DNA from: Spongiactinospora rosea
GTDB taxonomy: Bacteria > Actinomycetota > Actinomycetes > Streptosporangiales > Streptosporangiaceae
NCBI RefSeq assembly: GCF_003315795.1
Contig: NZ_QMEY01000002.1
Span: forward strand, 719,086 to 783,085
Length of the DNA stretch: 64,000 nt
Direction of reading: 5' to 3'
Positions 1 to 7,333 of this stretch are shown here, one piece after another. Position 1 is the first letter of the stretch. Every line of letters starts with the position of its first letter. Below the pieces are notes generated by a model. That model saw only the letters and a program-made list of their open reading frames with translations. It searched no databases and was not told the DNA's origin. The translations under genes were made by a program, and so were the position numbers.

Positions 1-1137
1 GACAAGCGGACCATCCGGATGAAGCTCCTCCGGCCGAACTCCACCTTCCACTACGCGCTGGCCAGCCCGCACAAGATCGTCCCGGTGGACTTCGACCCGA
101 GGAACCCGGTGGGCACCGGGCCGTTCAAGTACAAGAGCTTCACCGCGAACCGGCAGTGGGTGTGCGAGCGGTTCGCCAACTACTGGAACGCCGACGGCGA
201 GTCCGAGCCCAGCGACTCCGCGGCCCCCGCCGGACTGGGCGGCAAGCCGTACCTGGACGAACTCGTCGTCAACGTCATCAACGACGACTCCGCCCGGATC
301 AACGCGCTGGTCACCGGCCAGGTGGACGCCATCAACATGGTGCAGTTCGCGCAGATCCCGCTGATCGGCCAGCACCAGCAGCTCAAGCTGCTGGAGTCGG
401 AGACCGGCGCGTGGACCGGCATCTACATGAACATGGAAGAACCCCCGTTCGACGACGTGCGGGTCCGGCAGGCGCTGCGCCTGGCCATCGACCGCGCGCA
501 GGCGCTCAGCTCGTGCGTGTCCGGCCACGGCCGGGTCGCCTACGACCTGCCCGAGCCGTACGCCCCCGGCTACCCCACCGAGCTGACCCGCAAGCGCGAC
601 ATCGAGAAGGCCAAGGCGCTGCTCAAGGAGGCAGGCAAGGAGAACATCACGGTCGAGCTGGTGGCCGGGCCGGTCTCCGCCGAGGCCGTGTCGATGGCGA
701 CCGTCCTGGCCAACAACGCGGCCGAGATCGGCATCACCATCAAGGTCCGCCAGGTGGACACCGCCACGCTGTTCGGGCCGCAGTTCCACAGCTGGCCGTT
801 CTCGGTGGACAAGTGGCCCGCGCAGGGCAACTACCTGACCCTGCTCGCCCTCACCGACCTGAGCGAGAGCACCACCCTGACCCACATGCCCAAGGCCGAC
901 CTGGACGCGCTGCGCGACCTGCACGACAAGGCGCTGTCCACGGTGGACGAGGCCAAGCGGGCCGAGCTGACCAAGCAGATGTACCAGATCCAGTTCGACC
1001 GCGGCGGCTGGATCATCCCGTTCTTCGCCAACGTCGTGAACGCCCACCACGCCAAGGTGGCCGGCTGGCCCAAGCAGGACGCCTCCGGCCGTTCCTTCGG
1101 CAACGCCCACTTCGAGCAGCTTTACCTCACCGGCTGA
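1..1137 (+). CDS. Peptide ABC transporter substrate-binding protein, family 5 (5' end outside window)
   Basis: The reading frame is open from the first base, so this is the C-terminal part (about 378 residues) of an extracellular solute-binding protein of the peptide/nickel family (SBP_bac_5). The family signature is visible early as GTGPFKYKS followed by ERFANYWN, and later as the DVRVRQALRLAIDR block typical of these lipoproteins. It would capture oligopeptides outside the membrane and hand them to a permease. The signal peptide and lipobox lie upstream of the window. No permease or ATPase follows: a strong hairpin and a convergent gene come next, so any partners must be encoded upstream or elsewhere. 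The family call is secure; the ligand is unknown. Confidence 0.9.
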   Translation, partial: DKRTIRMKLLRPNSTFHYALASPHKIVPVDFDPRNPVGTGPFKYKSFTANRQWVCERFANYWNADGESEPSDSAAPAGLGGKPYLDELVVNVINDDSARINALVTGQVDAINMVQFAQIPLIGQHQQLKLLESETGAWTGIYMNMEEPPFDDVRVRQALRLAIDRAQALSSCVSGHGRVAYDLPEPYAPGYPTELTRKRDIEKAKALLKEAGKENITVELVAGPVSAEAVSMATVLANNAAEIGITIKVRQVDTATLFGPQFHSWPFSVDKWPAQGNYLTLLALTDLSESTTLTHMPKADLDALRDLHDKALSTVDEAKRAELTKQMYQIQFDRGGWIIPFFANVVNAHHAKVAGWPKQDASGRSFGNAHFEQLYLTG

Positions 1138-1144
1138 GTTCTTG

Positions 1145-1170
1145 GGGCGAGGGGCTGTGGCCCCTCGCCC
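1145..1170. terminator. Bidirectional hairpin terminator
   Basis: A perfect 10-bp stem (GGGCGAGGGG / CCCCTCGCCC) with a 6-nt loop begins 8 bases after the stop of the binding-protein gene and ends 10 bases before the stop of the convergent GNAT gene. Position and symmetry fit a shared terminator. There is no U-tract, as is common in high-GC actinomycetes. Confidence 0.75.
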
Positions 1171-1180
1171 GGCCCGGCTC

Positions 1181-1576
1181 TCACAGGGGGATCAGACCGG
1201 CCTTCGTCGGCCGGAACCCGCAGGCGGAGAAGTAGAAGTCGGTCAGTTCATCGTCGAAGTCGACGTGCAGCCACTCGCACTTCGCCGCCCTGGCCTGTTC
1301 CGCGGCCACCGCGACCAGTTCGGTACCGATCCCGCGCCGCCGGTGCCGCGCCGCCACCAGCGTGTCCAGGATGAAGGCGTGGACGCCGCCGTCCCAGGCC
1401 ACATTGACGAAACCGGCGAGTTCGCCGTCCTCCGTGGCGCAGACCCAGCCGAGACTGTGCCGGTTGACCTGGGCCCACCAGTCGTCCTGGAGCACGGCGT
1501 GGCCGAACCCATCGGCGTGCAGCGCGTTGAGCGCGTCGTTCTCGAAACGGCCCCGCCATTCGTACGCGATCGTCAT
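1181..1576 (-). CDS. GNAT family N-acetyltransferase
   Basis: A 131-residue protein of the GCN5-related acetyltransferase fold, which transfers acetyl from acetyl-CoA to an amine. The acetyl-CoA loop is visible as ARHRRRGIGTELV (R/Q-x-x-G-x-G), followed by the helix, then WLHVDF and the terminal FYFSACGF strand-helix that usually closes the fold. I start at the ATG giving MTIAYEWRG, because upstream codons in the same frame do not look like protein and the family usually begins just before this strand. Substrate unknown. It converges on the preceding gene and is divergent from the DUF1801 gene. Confidence 0.85.
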   Translation of the reverse strand: MTIAYEWRGRFENDALNALHADGFGHAVLQDDWWAQVNRHSLGWVCATEDGELAGFVNVAWDGGVHAFILDTLVAARHRRRGIGTELVAVAAEQARAAKCEWLHVDFDDELTDFYFSACGFRPTKAGLIPL

Positions 1577-1672
1577 CGGCCGACCGTAGCTCAGGCCGCC
1601 GCCGCGACCGACTTGGTCCGCGCGTTCGTCCACAGTGTCGAGCAGGCGTCCCGCTGAGGCAGAATTTATGCC

Positions 1673-2113
1673 ATGAACAGCACATATGAGGGGTTTTCAG
1701 CTGAAGAGCGGGCGGCGATGAAGGAGCACGCCCAAGCGCAGAAGAAGGCGGCGCGGCGCGGCTCGCGCGCGGACAAGGCCGCCGAGGCGGCGCGGGACAT
1801 GCTCGCCAAGATCGCCGAAATGGAGGAGCCGGACCGGACCATGGCCCAGCAGATCCATGCCGTCGTCATGGAAAGCGCCCCCGACCTCGCCCCGAGGCTC
1901 TGGTACGGGATGCCCGCCTACGCGCTGGACGGCAAGATCCTGTGCCACTTCCAGGGCGCGGCGAAGTTCAAGACGCGGTACGCGACGTTCGGGTTCAGCG
2001 ACCTGGCCAAGCTGGACGACGGCGCGATGTGGCCGGTCGCCTTCGCCCTCACCGAGGTGACCCCGGAGATCCAGGCGCAGATCAGCGCGCTGGTCAAGCA
2101 GGCCGTGCGCTGA
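1673..2113 (+). CDS. DUF1801 (YdhG-like) domain protein
   Basis: A 146-residue protein. Residues 1-45 are a highly charged, Lys/Arg/Ala-rich helix. Residues 50-145 match the DUF1801/YdhG fold, with the characteristic LWYGMPAYALDGK core, then CHFQGAAKFKTRYATFGF. Family members are small cytoplasmic proteins of unsettled function; one has been linked to iron delivery in Bacillus, but nothing here tests that. The S1-domain gene follows after 2 bases, so the two are probably cotranscribed and translationally coupled. Confidence 0.8.
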   Translation: MNSTYEGFSAEERAAMKEHAQAQKKAARRGSRADKAAEAARDMLAKIAEMEEPDRTMAQQIHAVVMESAPDLAPRLWYGMPAYALDGKILCHFQGAAKFKTRYATFGFSDLAKLDDGAMWPVAFALTEVTPEIQAQISALVKQAVR

Positions 2114-2115
2114 CC

Positions 2116-2874
2116 ATGGATGCGGAATCCCCCCTCACCGCATTCCTCAGGACCGTGCACGTCGGCGATGTCCTCACCGGAACCGTCACGGAGATCACCC
2201 GATCGCACACGACCGTGCTTCTCGACGGTTTCCCCCGCGCCCCGATCGGCGTCATCGGCGCACTCGATCGCTCCTGGCGGTCCTTCGGCCACTCGGCCGC
2301 CGACCTCCTCGAAGTCGGCGGCCGGGTCGCCGCCGAAGTGATCGACCTGCGAGAGGGCCAGGTCTGGCTCTCCCGATCCGCCACGGAAAACCCCGATCTA
2401 TGGGCTTATCTCAAGGCCCTACGCCCAGGTGAACGCCTGTCCGGCACCGTGGCGGCCATCGAGAACTTCGGCGTCTTCGTCGATCTGGACGACGCCCCCG
2501 GCCATCCCGTCTTCCCCGGCGTCGGCTTCATCACCATCCCCGAGCTGTCCTGGTCCCCCTTCGAGGAGGCCGTCTCTGTGGGACAGCACATCACCTGCGA
2601 ATTCATCATCTTCACCACCCACAACGGCGAGGCCCGCCTGTCCCTGCGCGCCACTCAGCCCGACCCGTTCCAGCCGTTCGCCCGCCACGCCCATGTCGGC
2701 CAGATCCTGCACGGCCCGGTCGTCAGGGTGGCGCCCTTCGGCGTCCTTGTCCGCGTCGCCGACGGCGTCGAAGGTCTCATCCCCGATGCCGAGGCTCAGG
2801 TCGGCGACGAACTCACCGTCGTCATCGCCGCGATCGACCCGCTACGACGCCGGCTCACCCTGTCCCGCCGATGA
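2116..2874 (+). CDS. S1 RNA-binding domain protein, three S1-like repeats
   Basis: A 252-residue protein built of three OB-fold S1-like units at about 13-88, 100-180 and 190-252. The third is the most canonical (GPVVRVAPFGVLVRVADGVEGLIP, ending in RRRLTLS) and the second carries the typical GTVAAIENFGVFVDL strand. It resembles ribosomal protein S1 fragments and would bind single-stranded RNA in the cytoplasm. The ATG was chosen because the repeats start at once after it and it lies 2 bases after the preceding stop; the frame stays open further upstream but only through the neighbour's coding DNA. Its last 33 bases overlap the convergent MerR gene. Confidence 0.8.
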   Translation: MDAESPLTAFLRTVHVGDVLTGTVTEITRSHTTVLLDGFPRAPIGVIGALDRSWRSFGHSAADLLEVGGRVAAEVIDLREGQVWLSRSATENPDLWAYLKALRPGERLSGTVAAIENFGVFVDLDDAPGHPVFPGVGFITIPELSWSPFEEAVSVGQHITCEFIIFTTHNGEARLSLRATQPDPFQPFARHAHVGQILHGPVVRVAPFGVLVRVADGVEGLIPDAEAQVGDELTVVIAAIDPLRRRLTLSRR

Positions 2875-3228
2875 TCGCAGGGCGACGGCGAGCATGCCGT
2901 CGAGCACCTGCTGAGACGACTGAAGCCGGTCGATCGTCGCCGCGATCCGGCGGCGTTCCCGCCGCAGGTTGTCCACCATTCCGGGGCAGGCGGCCGGTAC
3001 CAGCCGCTCACCGTCGTCATGGACGCAGTCCAGCAGCCGCGCGATGACCACGGTGGGCAGACCGGCGTCCAGCAGGGCACGGATGTGGCGCACGGCGGTG
3101 ACGTCCGACTCGGCGTACTCCCGGTAGCCGTTCGCCAGGCGTACCGGCCGGAGCAGTCCCTGCTCCTCGTAGTAGCGCAGCAGCCGCTTGCTGACCCCCG
3201 TCCTGTGGGCCAGGGCACCGATCTGCAT
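2842..3228 (-). CDS. MerR family transcriptional regulator
   Basis: A 128-residue regulator. The N-terminal winged helix is clear: MQIGALAHRTGVSKRLLRYY, then EEQGLL and the wing NGYREY. A dimerisation coiled coil follows (about 80-118). The only Cys is in the region after residue 75 (AACPGM), so no metal-binding site is obvious. The gene is divergent from an SDR-NTF2 gene and the shared gap holds a palindrome inside a 19-bp promoter spacer, the classical MerR arrangement. It is closely similar to the MerR gene at 50313-50705, which has the same kind of neighbour. Confidence 0.92.
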   Translation of the reverse strand: MQIGALAHRTGVSKRLLRYYEEQGLLRPVRLANGYREYAESDVTAVRHIRALLDAGLPTVVIARLLDCVHDDGERLVPAACPGMVDNLRRERRRIAATIDRLQSSQQVLDGMLAVALRSSAGQGEPAS

Positions 3229-3248
3229 GTGGCTCCTCCGGACCGAGC

Positions 3249-3279
3249 TTGACCTTCACATGGATGTGACACCTTAACG
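3249..3279 (+). promoter_or_regulatory. MerR-type promoter and operator for the SDR-NTF2 gene
   Basis: TTGACC (-35) and TTAACG (-10) are separated by 19 bp, longer than the usual 17. The spacer contains the palindrome TCACAT-GG-ATGTGA at 3256-3269. Over-long spacers with a central palindrome are the hallmark of MerR-activated promoters. A related palindrome lies at the other MerR pair (50732-50747). Confidence 0.75.
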
Positions 3280-3317
3280 TCCCGCTGGTGGGACATCTTC
3301 CAGCGAAGGAGCCGGTA

Positions 3318-4334
3318 ATGCCGGGAGCAGTTGTCATCGGAGCAGGTCCGGGTGTCGGCCGATCGGTCGCCCGCCGCTTCGCCCGCGAGGGCCTGCCCAT
3401 CACCCTCATCGCCCGAAACCCGGCAACCCTCGCCGACACCGCCAAGGCCCTCGCCCCCTTCGACGTACCGGTCCTGCCCCTGATCGCCGACAGCACCGAC
3501 GAGCCCGCCCTCCGCGCCGCCCTCGACAGATCGGTGGACGAACTCGGCCTCCCCGACGCCCTGATCTACAACGCGGCCCTCATCCAGCCCGACCACCCCG
3601 GCCAGTCATCAGCAAGTACCCAGTTGAACGCCTGGGCCGTCAACGTGGTCGGCGCCCTCACCGCCGCCGCCCACCTCGCCCCCGCCATGGCCCGCCGCGG
3701 CACCGGCTCGATCATCATCACCGGCGGCATGCCCGAACCGAAGCCGGACTACGTCAGCCTCTCCCTCGGCAAAGCCGGAGTCCGCACCCTGGTCACCCTC
3801 CTCCACCAGGAATACGGCCCCTCCGGCCTCCACGCCGCCAGCGTCACCATCCCCGCCCCCGTCGCCCCCGGCACCCCCTTCGCCCCCGACACCATCGCCG
3901 ACCACTACTGGCACCTCCACACCCAACCCCGCGACGAATGGCAACACGAGATCGTTCACAACGGCGCGTACGACGCCATCGCCGGCCTCATGGAGCGCTG
4001 GCGAAGCGCCTTCAACGCCCGCCGGACGTCCGACCTCGCCGCGCTCTTCACCGAGGACGCCCTGTTCCAGGGCATCAGCCCCCGGCTGCTCTTCGGCCGG
4101 GCCGAGATCTCCGAGTACTACAACAATGTCGCCGAAGGCACGAAAGCACACCTGGAGGTACTGCGGACGAAGCCGCTGCACGACGGAATCGCGGCCGGCT
4201 TCGCGAACGTGACCTTCACCGCCCCCACCGGGAACACCGTTTCAGTACGCCTTTCCATCGTCGCCCAGCGGGTCGGGGACATCTGGCTGATCCGTCAGTA
4301 TCACGCGGCGGGTCCCGTGAGGGACGGCGAGTAG
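3318..4334 (+). CDS. Atypical short-chain dehydrogenase fused to an NTF2/SnoaL-like domain
   Basis: A 338-residue two-domain protein. Residues 1-215 form a Rossmann SDR unit: VVIGAGPGVGRSVARRFAREG binds the dinucleotide, and YNAALIQP sits at the NAG-like position. In the catalytic segment (DYVSLSLGKAG) the Lys is present but the residue four before it is Leu, so the canonical YxxxK Tyr is not in register. Residues 220-335 form a SnoaL/NTF2-like cup (AIAGLMERWRSAFNARRTSD, then LFTEDALFQGI). AAGGAG lies 6 nt before the chosen ATG. Probably an NAD(P)-dependent enzyme induced by the divergent MerR; substrate unknown. Confidence 0.82.
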   Translation: MPGAVVIGAGPGVGRSVARRFAREGLPITLIARNPATLADTAKALAPFDVPVLPLIADSTDEPALRAALDRSVDELGLPDALIYNAALIQPDHPGQSSASTQLNAWAVNVVGALTAAAHLAPAMARRGTGSIIITGGMPEPKPDYVSLSLGKAGVRTLVTLLHQEYGPSGLHAASVTIPAPVAPGTPFAPDTIADHYWHLHTQPRDEWQHEIVHNGAYDAIAGLMERWRSAFNARRTSDLAALFTEDALFQGISPRLLFGRAEISEYYNNVAEGTKAHLEVLRTKPLHDGIAAGFANVTFTAPTGNTVSVRLSIVAQRVGDIWLIRQYHAAGPVRDGE

Positions 4335-4987
4335 GGGACGCGGAACGTGGCGGCGAACTCGGCCAGGAGAGCCTTGTCACCGCTGACTTCGATGACACCT
4401 TCGGCAACGGCCTCATCGGCACCGAGCGTACCGGCCAGCATCTCCCGAAATCCCGGCCCTGACCTGGCGACGATGGTCAGGTCCGGCGCCGGGTGCTCCC
4501 CAGGCCCGGCGGTGACGCGCGTACCGCTCACGATCGCGTGCGCGACGGCCTCACCGGCCCGCACCACGTACGTCACCGCACGACGCACACCAGGCGGCCT
4601 CCCACCCGCCGCCGCCACCCGCAACGCCGTGACCAGCGCCGCCTCCGTGACCACCTCGCCTTCCCTGGGCACCCTCATCCCGGCGGCCCCCCAACTCGCG
4701 AGCGCGTCGAGCGCGGGCACCAGCTCCTCCGCCCGCCCCGTCACCTGATAGACGATCGCCCGGTCGCCCCCACCCCGCGCCTGCCGTACGACGAGCCCGT
4801 CCTGTTCCAGCTCCTTCAGCCGCGCGGCCAGGACATTGGTCGGGATGCCCGGCAGCCCCGCCGCCAGATCCGAGTATCGTCGCGGCCCCACGAGCAGGTC
4901 ACGAAGGATGAGCATGGTCCAACGCTGCCCAAGCAGCTCAGCGGCGCGAGCCAGCCCACAGAACTGCCCGTACTCACGTGTGCGCAT
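4301..4987 (-). CDS. HxlR-like winged-helix regulator with C-terminal SCP2-like domain
   Basis: A 228-residue regulator. Residues 1-95 are an HxlR-type winged helix: YGQFCGLARAAELLGQRWTM, LILRDLL, and the recognition segment NVLAARLKELEQDGLV. Residues 110-225 resemble a sterol-carrier/SCP2-like pocket (PDLTIVARSGPGFREMLAGT), often found as a ligand domain behind this helix. Several in-frame Met codons lie upstream; I chose the one giving MRTREYGQF because the family begins there and the earlier ones would place the operator inside the gene. It overlaps the SDR gene's 3' end by 34 bases and is divergent from the RibD-like reductase. Confidence 0.85.
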   Translation of the reverse strand: MRTREYGQFCGLARAAELLGQRWTMLILRDLLVGPRRYSDLAAGLPGIPTNVLAARLKELEQDGLVVRQARGGGDRAIVYQVTGRAEELVPALDALASWGAAGMRVPREGEVVTEAALVTALRVAAAGGRPPGVRRAVTYVVRAGEAVAHAIVSGTRVTAGPGEHPAPDLTIVARSGPGFREMLAGTLGADEAVAEGVIEVSGDKALLAEFAATFRVPYSPSLTGPAA

Positions 4988-5004
4988 GACCACGACCATA
5001 CCAT

Positions 5005-5051
5005 TTGACTTGCTAGAGTGCAGCATGCTTGCCTTAAGCAAGTCAACTTGC
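5005..5051. promoter_or_regulatory. Operator between HxlR-like regulator and reductase
   Basis: TTGACTTGCT (5005-5014) and AGCAAGTCAA (5037-5046) form a perfect 10-bp inverted repeat centred exactly on the palindrome GCATGC (5023-5028). The right arm is reused in a second palindrome, GCAAGT-CA-ACTTGC (5038-5051). Three copies of the half-site ACTTGC/GCAAGT thus occupy the divergent gap, a good candidate binding region for the adjacent regulator. Confidence 0.7.
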
Positions 5052-5067
5052 GTAGAAGAGGATGGCT

Positions 5068-5652
5068 ATGACCAAGGTCTACACCCACATGACGATGTCC
5101 CTCGACGGCTTCATCGCCGACCCGACCGACCAGCCCGCGGAACTCTTCGACTGGTACGGCGCCGGAGACGTGACCGTCCCCAGCGCCAACGACCACGTCT
5201 CCTTCAACGTCGATCCCACCAGCGCCGAACTCCTCCGCGAGTTCACCACCAACACCGGCGCCCTGATCGCCGGCCGCCGCCTCTTCGACATCGCGAACGG
5301 CTGGGGCGACAGCCACCCGGTGGGCGCCCCCGTAGTCGTGGTCACCCACCAGCCCCCCAGCGACACCACCCCGTGGCCCCGAACCACCTTCGTCAACGGC
5401 GTCGAACCCGCCATCACCCGCGCAAAGCAGATCGCCAACGGCAAGGACATCTGCATCGCCAGCGCCGACATCGCCCGCCAAGCCCTCCAACTCGGCCTGG
5501 TCGACGAGGTCTGCGTCAGCCTCGTCCCCGTCATCTTCGGCGAGGGCATCCCCTACCTCGCCGGCCTCCCCGGCGCCCACCACCTCCTCCAAGACCCCGT
5601 AGTCCTCCAGGGCCACCGCGCCCTCCACCTCCGCTACCAAGTCCGCCACTGA
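5068..5652 (+). CDS. Dihydrofolate reductase family protein (RibD C-terminal fold)
   Basis: A 194-residue protein of the DHFR/RibD-C superfamily: it opens with HMTMSLDGFIADP, carries GALIAGRRLFDIANGW in the middle and ends with the ELVDEVCVSLVPVIFGEG-like segment (here GLVDEVCVSLVPVIFGEG) and GAHHLLQ. Such proteins are NADPH-dependent reductases of uncertain substrate, often paired with regulators. AGAGGA lies 5 nt before the chosen ATG; an ATG two codons earlier is an alternative. Its divergent HxlR-like neighbour and the shared operator suggest it is the target of that regulator. Confidence 0.85.
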   Translation: MTKVYTHMTMSLDGFIADPTDQPAELFDWYGAGDVTVPSANDHVSFNVDPTSAELLREFTTNTGALIAGRRLFDIANGWGDSHPVGAPVVVVTHQPPSDTTPWPRTTFVNGVEPAITRAKQIANGKDICIASADIARQALQLGLVDEVCVSLVPVIFGEGIPYLAGLPGAHHLLQDPVVLQGHRALHLRYQVRH

Positions 5653-5762
5653 CCCCCGACCAGCAGCCTCACCTTGCCGGACCCGACCTCCGCGATACGC
5701 GGACCTCCACCACCGTCATGCTCATGACCGAAGAGGGCCAGCCCTGAGAAAGAGGGTATTTT

Positions 5763-5793
5763 CTGGTCATGAGACTGGGCATTTACTGGGTAT
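5763..5793 (+). promoter_or_regulatory. Three iteron-like repeats upstream of the accessory operon
   Basis: CTGGTCAT (5763), CTGGGCAT (5775) and CTGGGTAT (5786) are spaced 12 and 11 bp apart, about one helical turn, just upstream of the start at 5812. The last two extend to 9-mers, ACTGGGCAT and ACTGGGTAT. This looks like a cooperative protein-binding site controlling the three-gene operon. There is no ribosome-binding site, and the ATG lies shortly after these repeats, so the mRNA may be leaderless. Confidence 0.5.
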
Positions 5794-5811
5794 CTCTGCG
5801 ACACTAGCCTC

Positions 5812-6750
5812 ATGCGGCCTATTGGAGTCGTCAGTACGGCCACCGACACACTGCCCGCCGAAGTCCGAGCGCTGTTGCGCGGCGGACTGCCCCTCAGGGT
5901 GGAGCTGTGCGGCCCGGCGCTGCTGGGCCTGCATGGCGTGCACGCACGCGCGTCGCATCCGAAGGATGGGGCCAGTCGGGCACGAGCTTTGGACGGTCTA
6001 CTGCGCGAGCAGCTTGATCGCTTCGAGAACGCCGAGCTCGCCCCGGCCGTGCGACTGTTGTTCGGAGCGGAGGCGACGACCTCTGGGGCCACCTTGACCG
6101 CCCGCCGTCGAGCGGCGGCCATGGCCTCCGGGTACGAGGTGAACCACTTCCGCAAGCGCATCGAGCCAAAGCTGGCTGCGCTGGTGGCATGGCAACTGCG
6201 TCGTGACAGTGAAGAATTCGATGCCCGACACGCCACTGCGCCCAGATTGCACGCTCCTTCCGGTCCGTTGCATCTGCCGGAGGATGTATTCGCTTGGGAG
6301 GCTACCGAGCACCAGCACGCTGTGGCAGTGCTATGGGGTGCGGTTTACCTGCTGCGGGCCGAGTTGCTGACAGTTGCGCGCCTGGTCAGCATGGGCGCCC
6401 CACAGGCTGAGGCCGACCAGGCGGCCATGCGGGCGCTGTGGCGACACGCCCTGGTTCTCACAGCCGTGGCCCGCTACCACAGTGCTTACGGCGCCAACGT
6501 TCTACACGCAGCAGTGGGACTGAGTCCGCTGGAGATTGCCACCTACGCTGGGTGGACACCGTCACTCACCCCCACCCAGAACCTCCTCCTCGCCGAATTG
6601 GCCGACCCCGCTGGAGGCCTGGCCGACTTCGCTATGCGACTAGAGGCGGGCGTCACCGGTCGCGCGCTCATCACCGAATGGCTGCAGGCGTTGTCCGCCC
6701 ATCCATCTGAGCACCAGCAAGCCTTCGAGGAGAAAGTGACCATTCTGTGA
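5812..6750 (+). CDS. Unknown protein, first gene of the aaRS-ASCH accessory operon
   Basis: A 312-residue cytoplasmic protein that I do not recognise. Residues 85-130 hold a basic helical segment (LTARRRAAAMASGYEV, then FRKRIEPKLAALVAWQL) that recalls a helical motif I have the impression recurs in actinobacterial accessory proteins. The C-terminal half is Ala/Leu-rich and helical (YLLRAELLTVARLVSMGAPQ, RALWRHALVLTAVARYHSAY). There is no signal peptide or membrane span. Its stop overlaps the next gene's GTG start (GTGA), so the two are translationally coupled. Codon use is less G/C-biased than that of its neighbours. It could be a sensor or regulator of the operon, but nothing proves it. Confidence 0.75.
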   Translation: MRPIGVVSTATDTLPAEVRALLRGGLPLRVELCGPALLGLHGVHARASHPKDGASRARALDGLLREQLDRFENAELAPAVRLLFGAEATTSGATLTARRRAAAMASGYEVNHFRKRIEPKLAALVAWQLRRDSEEFDARHATAPRLHAPSGPLHLPEDVFAWEATEHQHAVAVLWGAVYLLRAELLTVARLVSMGAPQAEADQAAMRALWRHALVLTAVARYHSAYGANVLHAAVGLSPLEIATYAGWTPSLTPTQNLLLAELADPAGGLADFAMRLEAGVTGRALITEWLQALSAHPSEHQQAFEEKVTIL

Positions 6751-7319
6751 GCCTTGATGCCCTGCTCGATCCGAACACGCCACCGCGCCGCTATGTCGTT
6801 ACAGGTGGCCCATCAGCCGGCAAGGAGGGCGTGCTCACCGAGCTGCACACCCGTGGCATCCCAGCGACCGAAGGCGAGCCTGCACGAGAGATTTACCGCA
6901 AGCACCGCGACCGACTCGGTCGGCACCTACAGGTGGGGGACCGCCGCAGCTACTCCCGTGACGTGCTGGAGGCCTTCATCGCCGAGTACTCCGACCACAA
7001 ATTCGGGCTGCGTTTTTACAACCGCGGGATACCCGATGGGTACGGCTGGGACGCCTTCTTCGGCCTTGGCCCCTATCCGGAACTAGAGGAAGCGGCCCGG
7101 ATCTATCGCTACGAAGCGGTGTTCGTACTCGACCCGCTGGACGACTTCAATTCGGAAGATGATCTAGTATGGGCCAAGGAGCGCGAGATCCGCCGTGTCC
7201 ACGAGCTGATCATCCAGGGCTACTACAACGCCGGCTACCGGCCCATCTTCGTCCCTGCCGATGAAAGCGGCCGCCGCGTCGATTTCATGATCGCCCAGCT
7301 TCCCGTGCCAACGACCTGA
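6747..7319 (+). CDS. AAA_28-like P-loop NTPase with altered Walker A
   Basis: A 190-residue P-loop protein resembling the AAA_28 family (NadR-kinase-like ATPases). The N-terminus reads YVVTGGPSAGKEGVLTELHT, where the usual GK[S/T] is GKE, so the Mg-coordinating hydroxyl is missing. Other family marks are kept: GIPATEGEPAREI (normally VPE-AR), FYNRGIPDGYGW (normally DRG-D), AVFVLDPL, and the lid EREIRRVHELIIQGYYNAGY followed by PIFVP. The GTG start overlaps the preceding stop. It probably binds a nucleotide and may phosphorylate a small substrate, but activity is doubtful with this P-loop. It sits 14 bases before the synthetase-like gene, whose function it presumably serves. Confidence 0.82.
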   Translation: MSLDALLDPNTPPRRYVVTGGPSAGKEGVLTELHTRGIPATEGEPAREIYRKHRDRLGRHLQVGDRRSYSRDVLEAFIAEYSDHKFGLRFYNRGIPDGYGWDAFFGLGPYPELEEAARIYRYEAVFVLDPLDDFNSEDDLVWAKEREIRRVHELIIQGYYNAGYRPIFVPADESGRRVDFMIAQLPVPTT

Positions 7320-7333
7320 CCCTGTGAGGGGCG

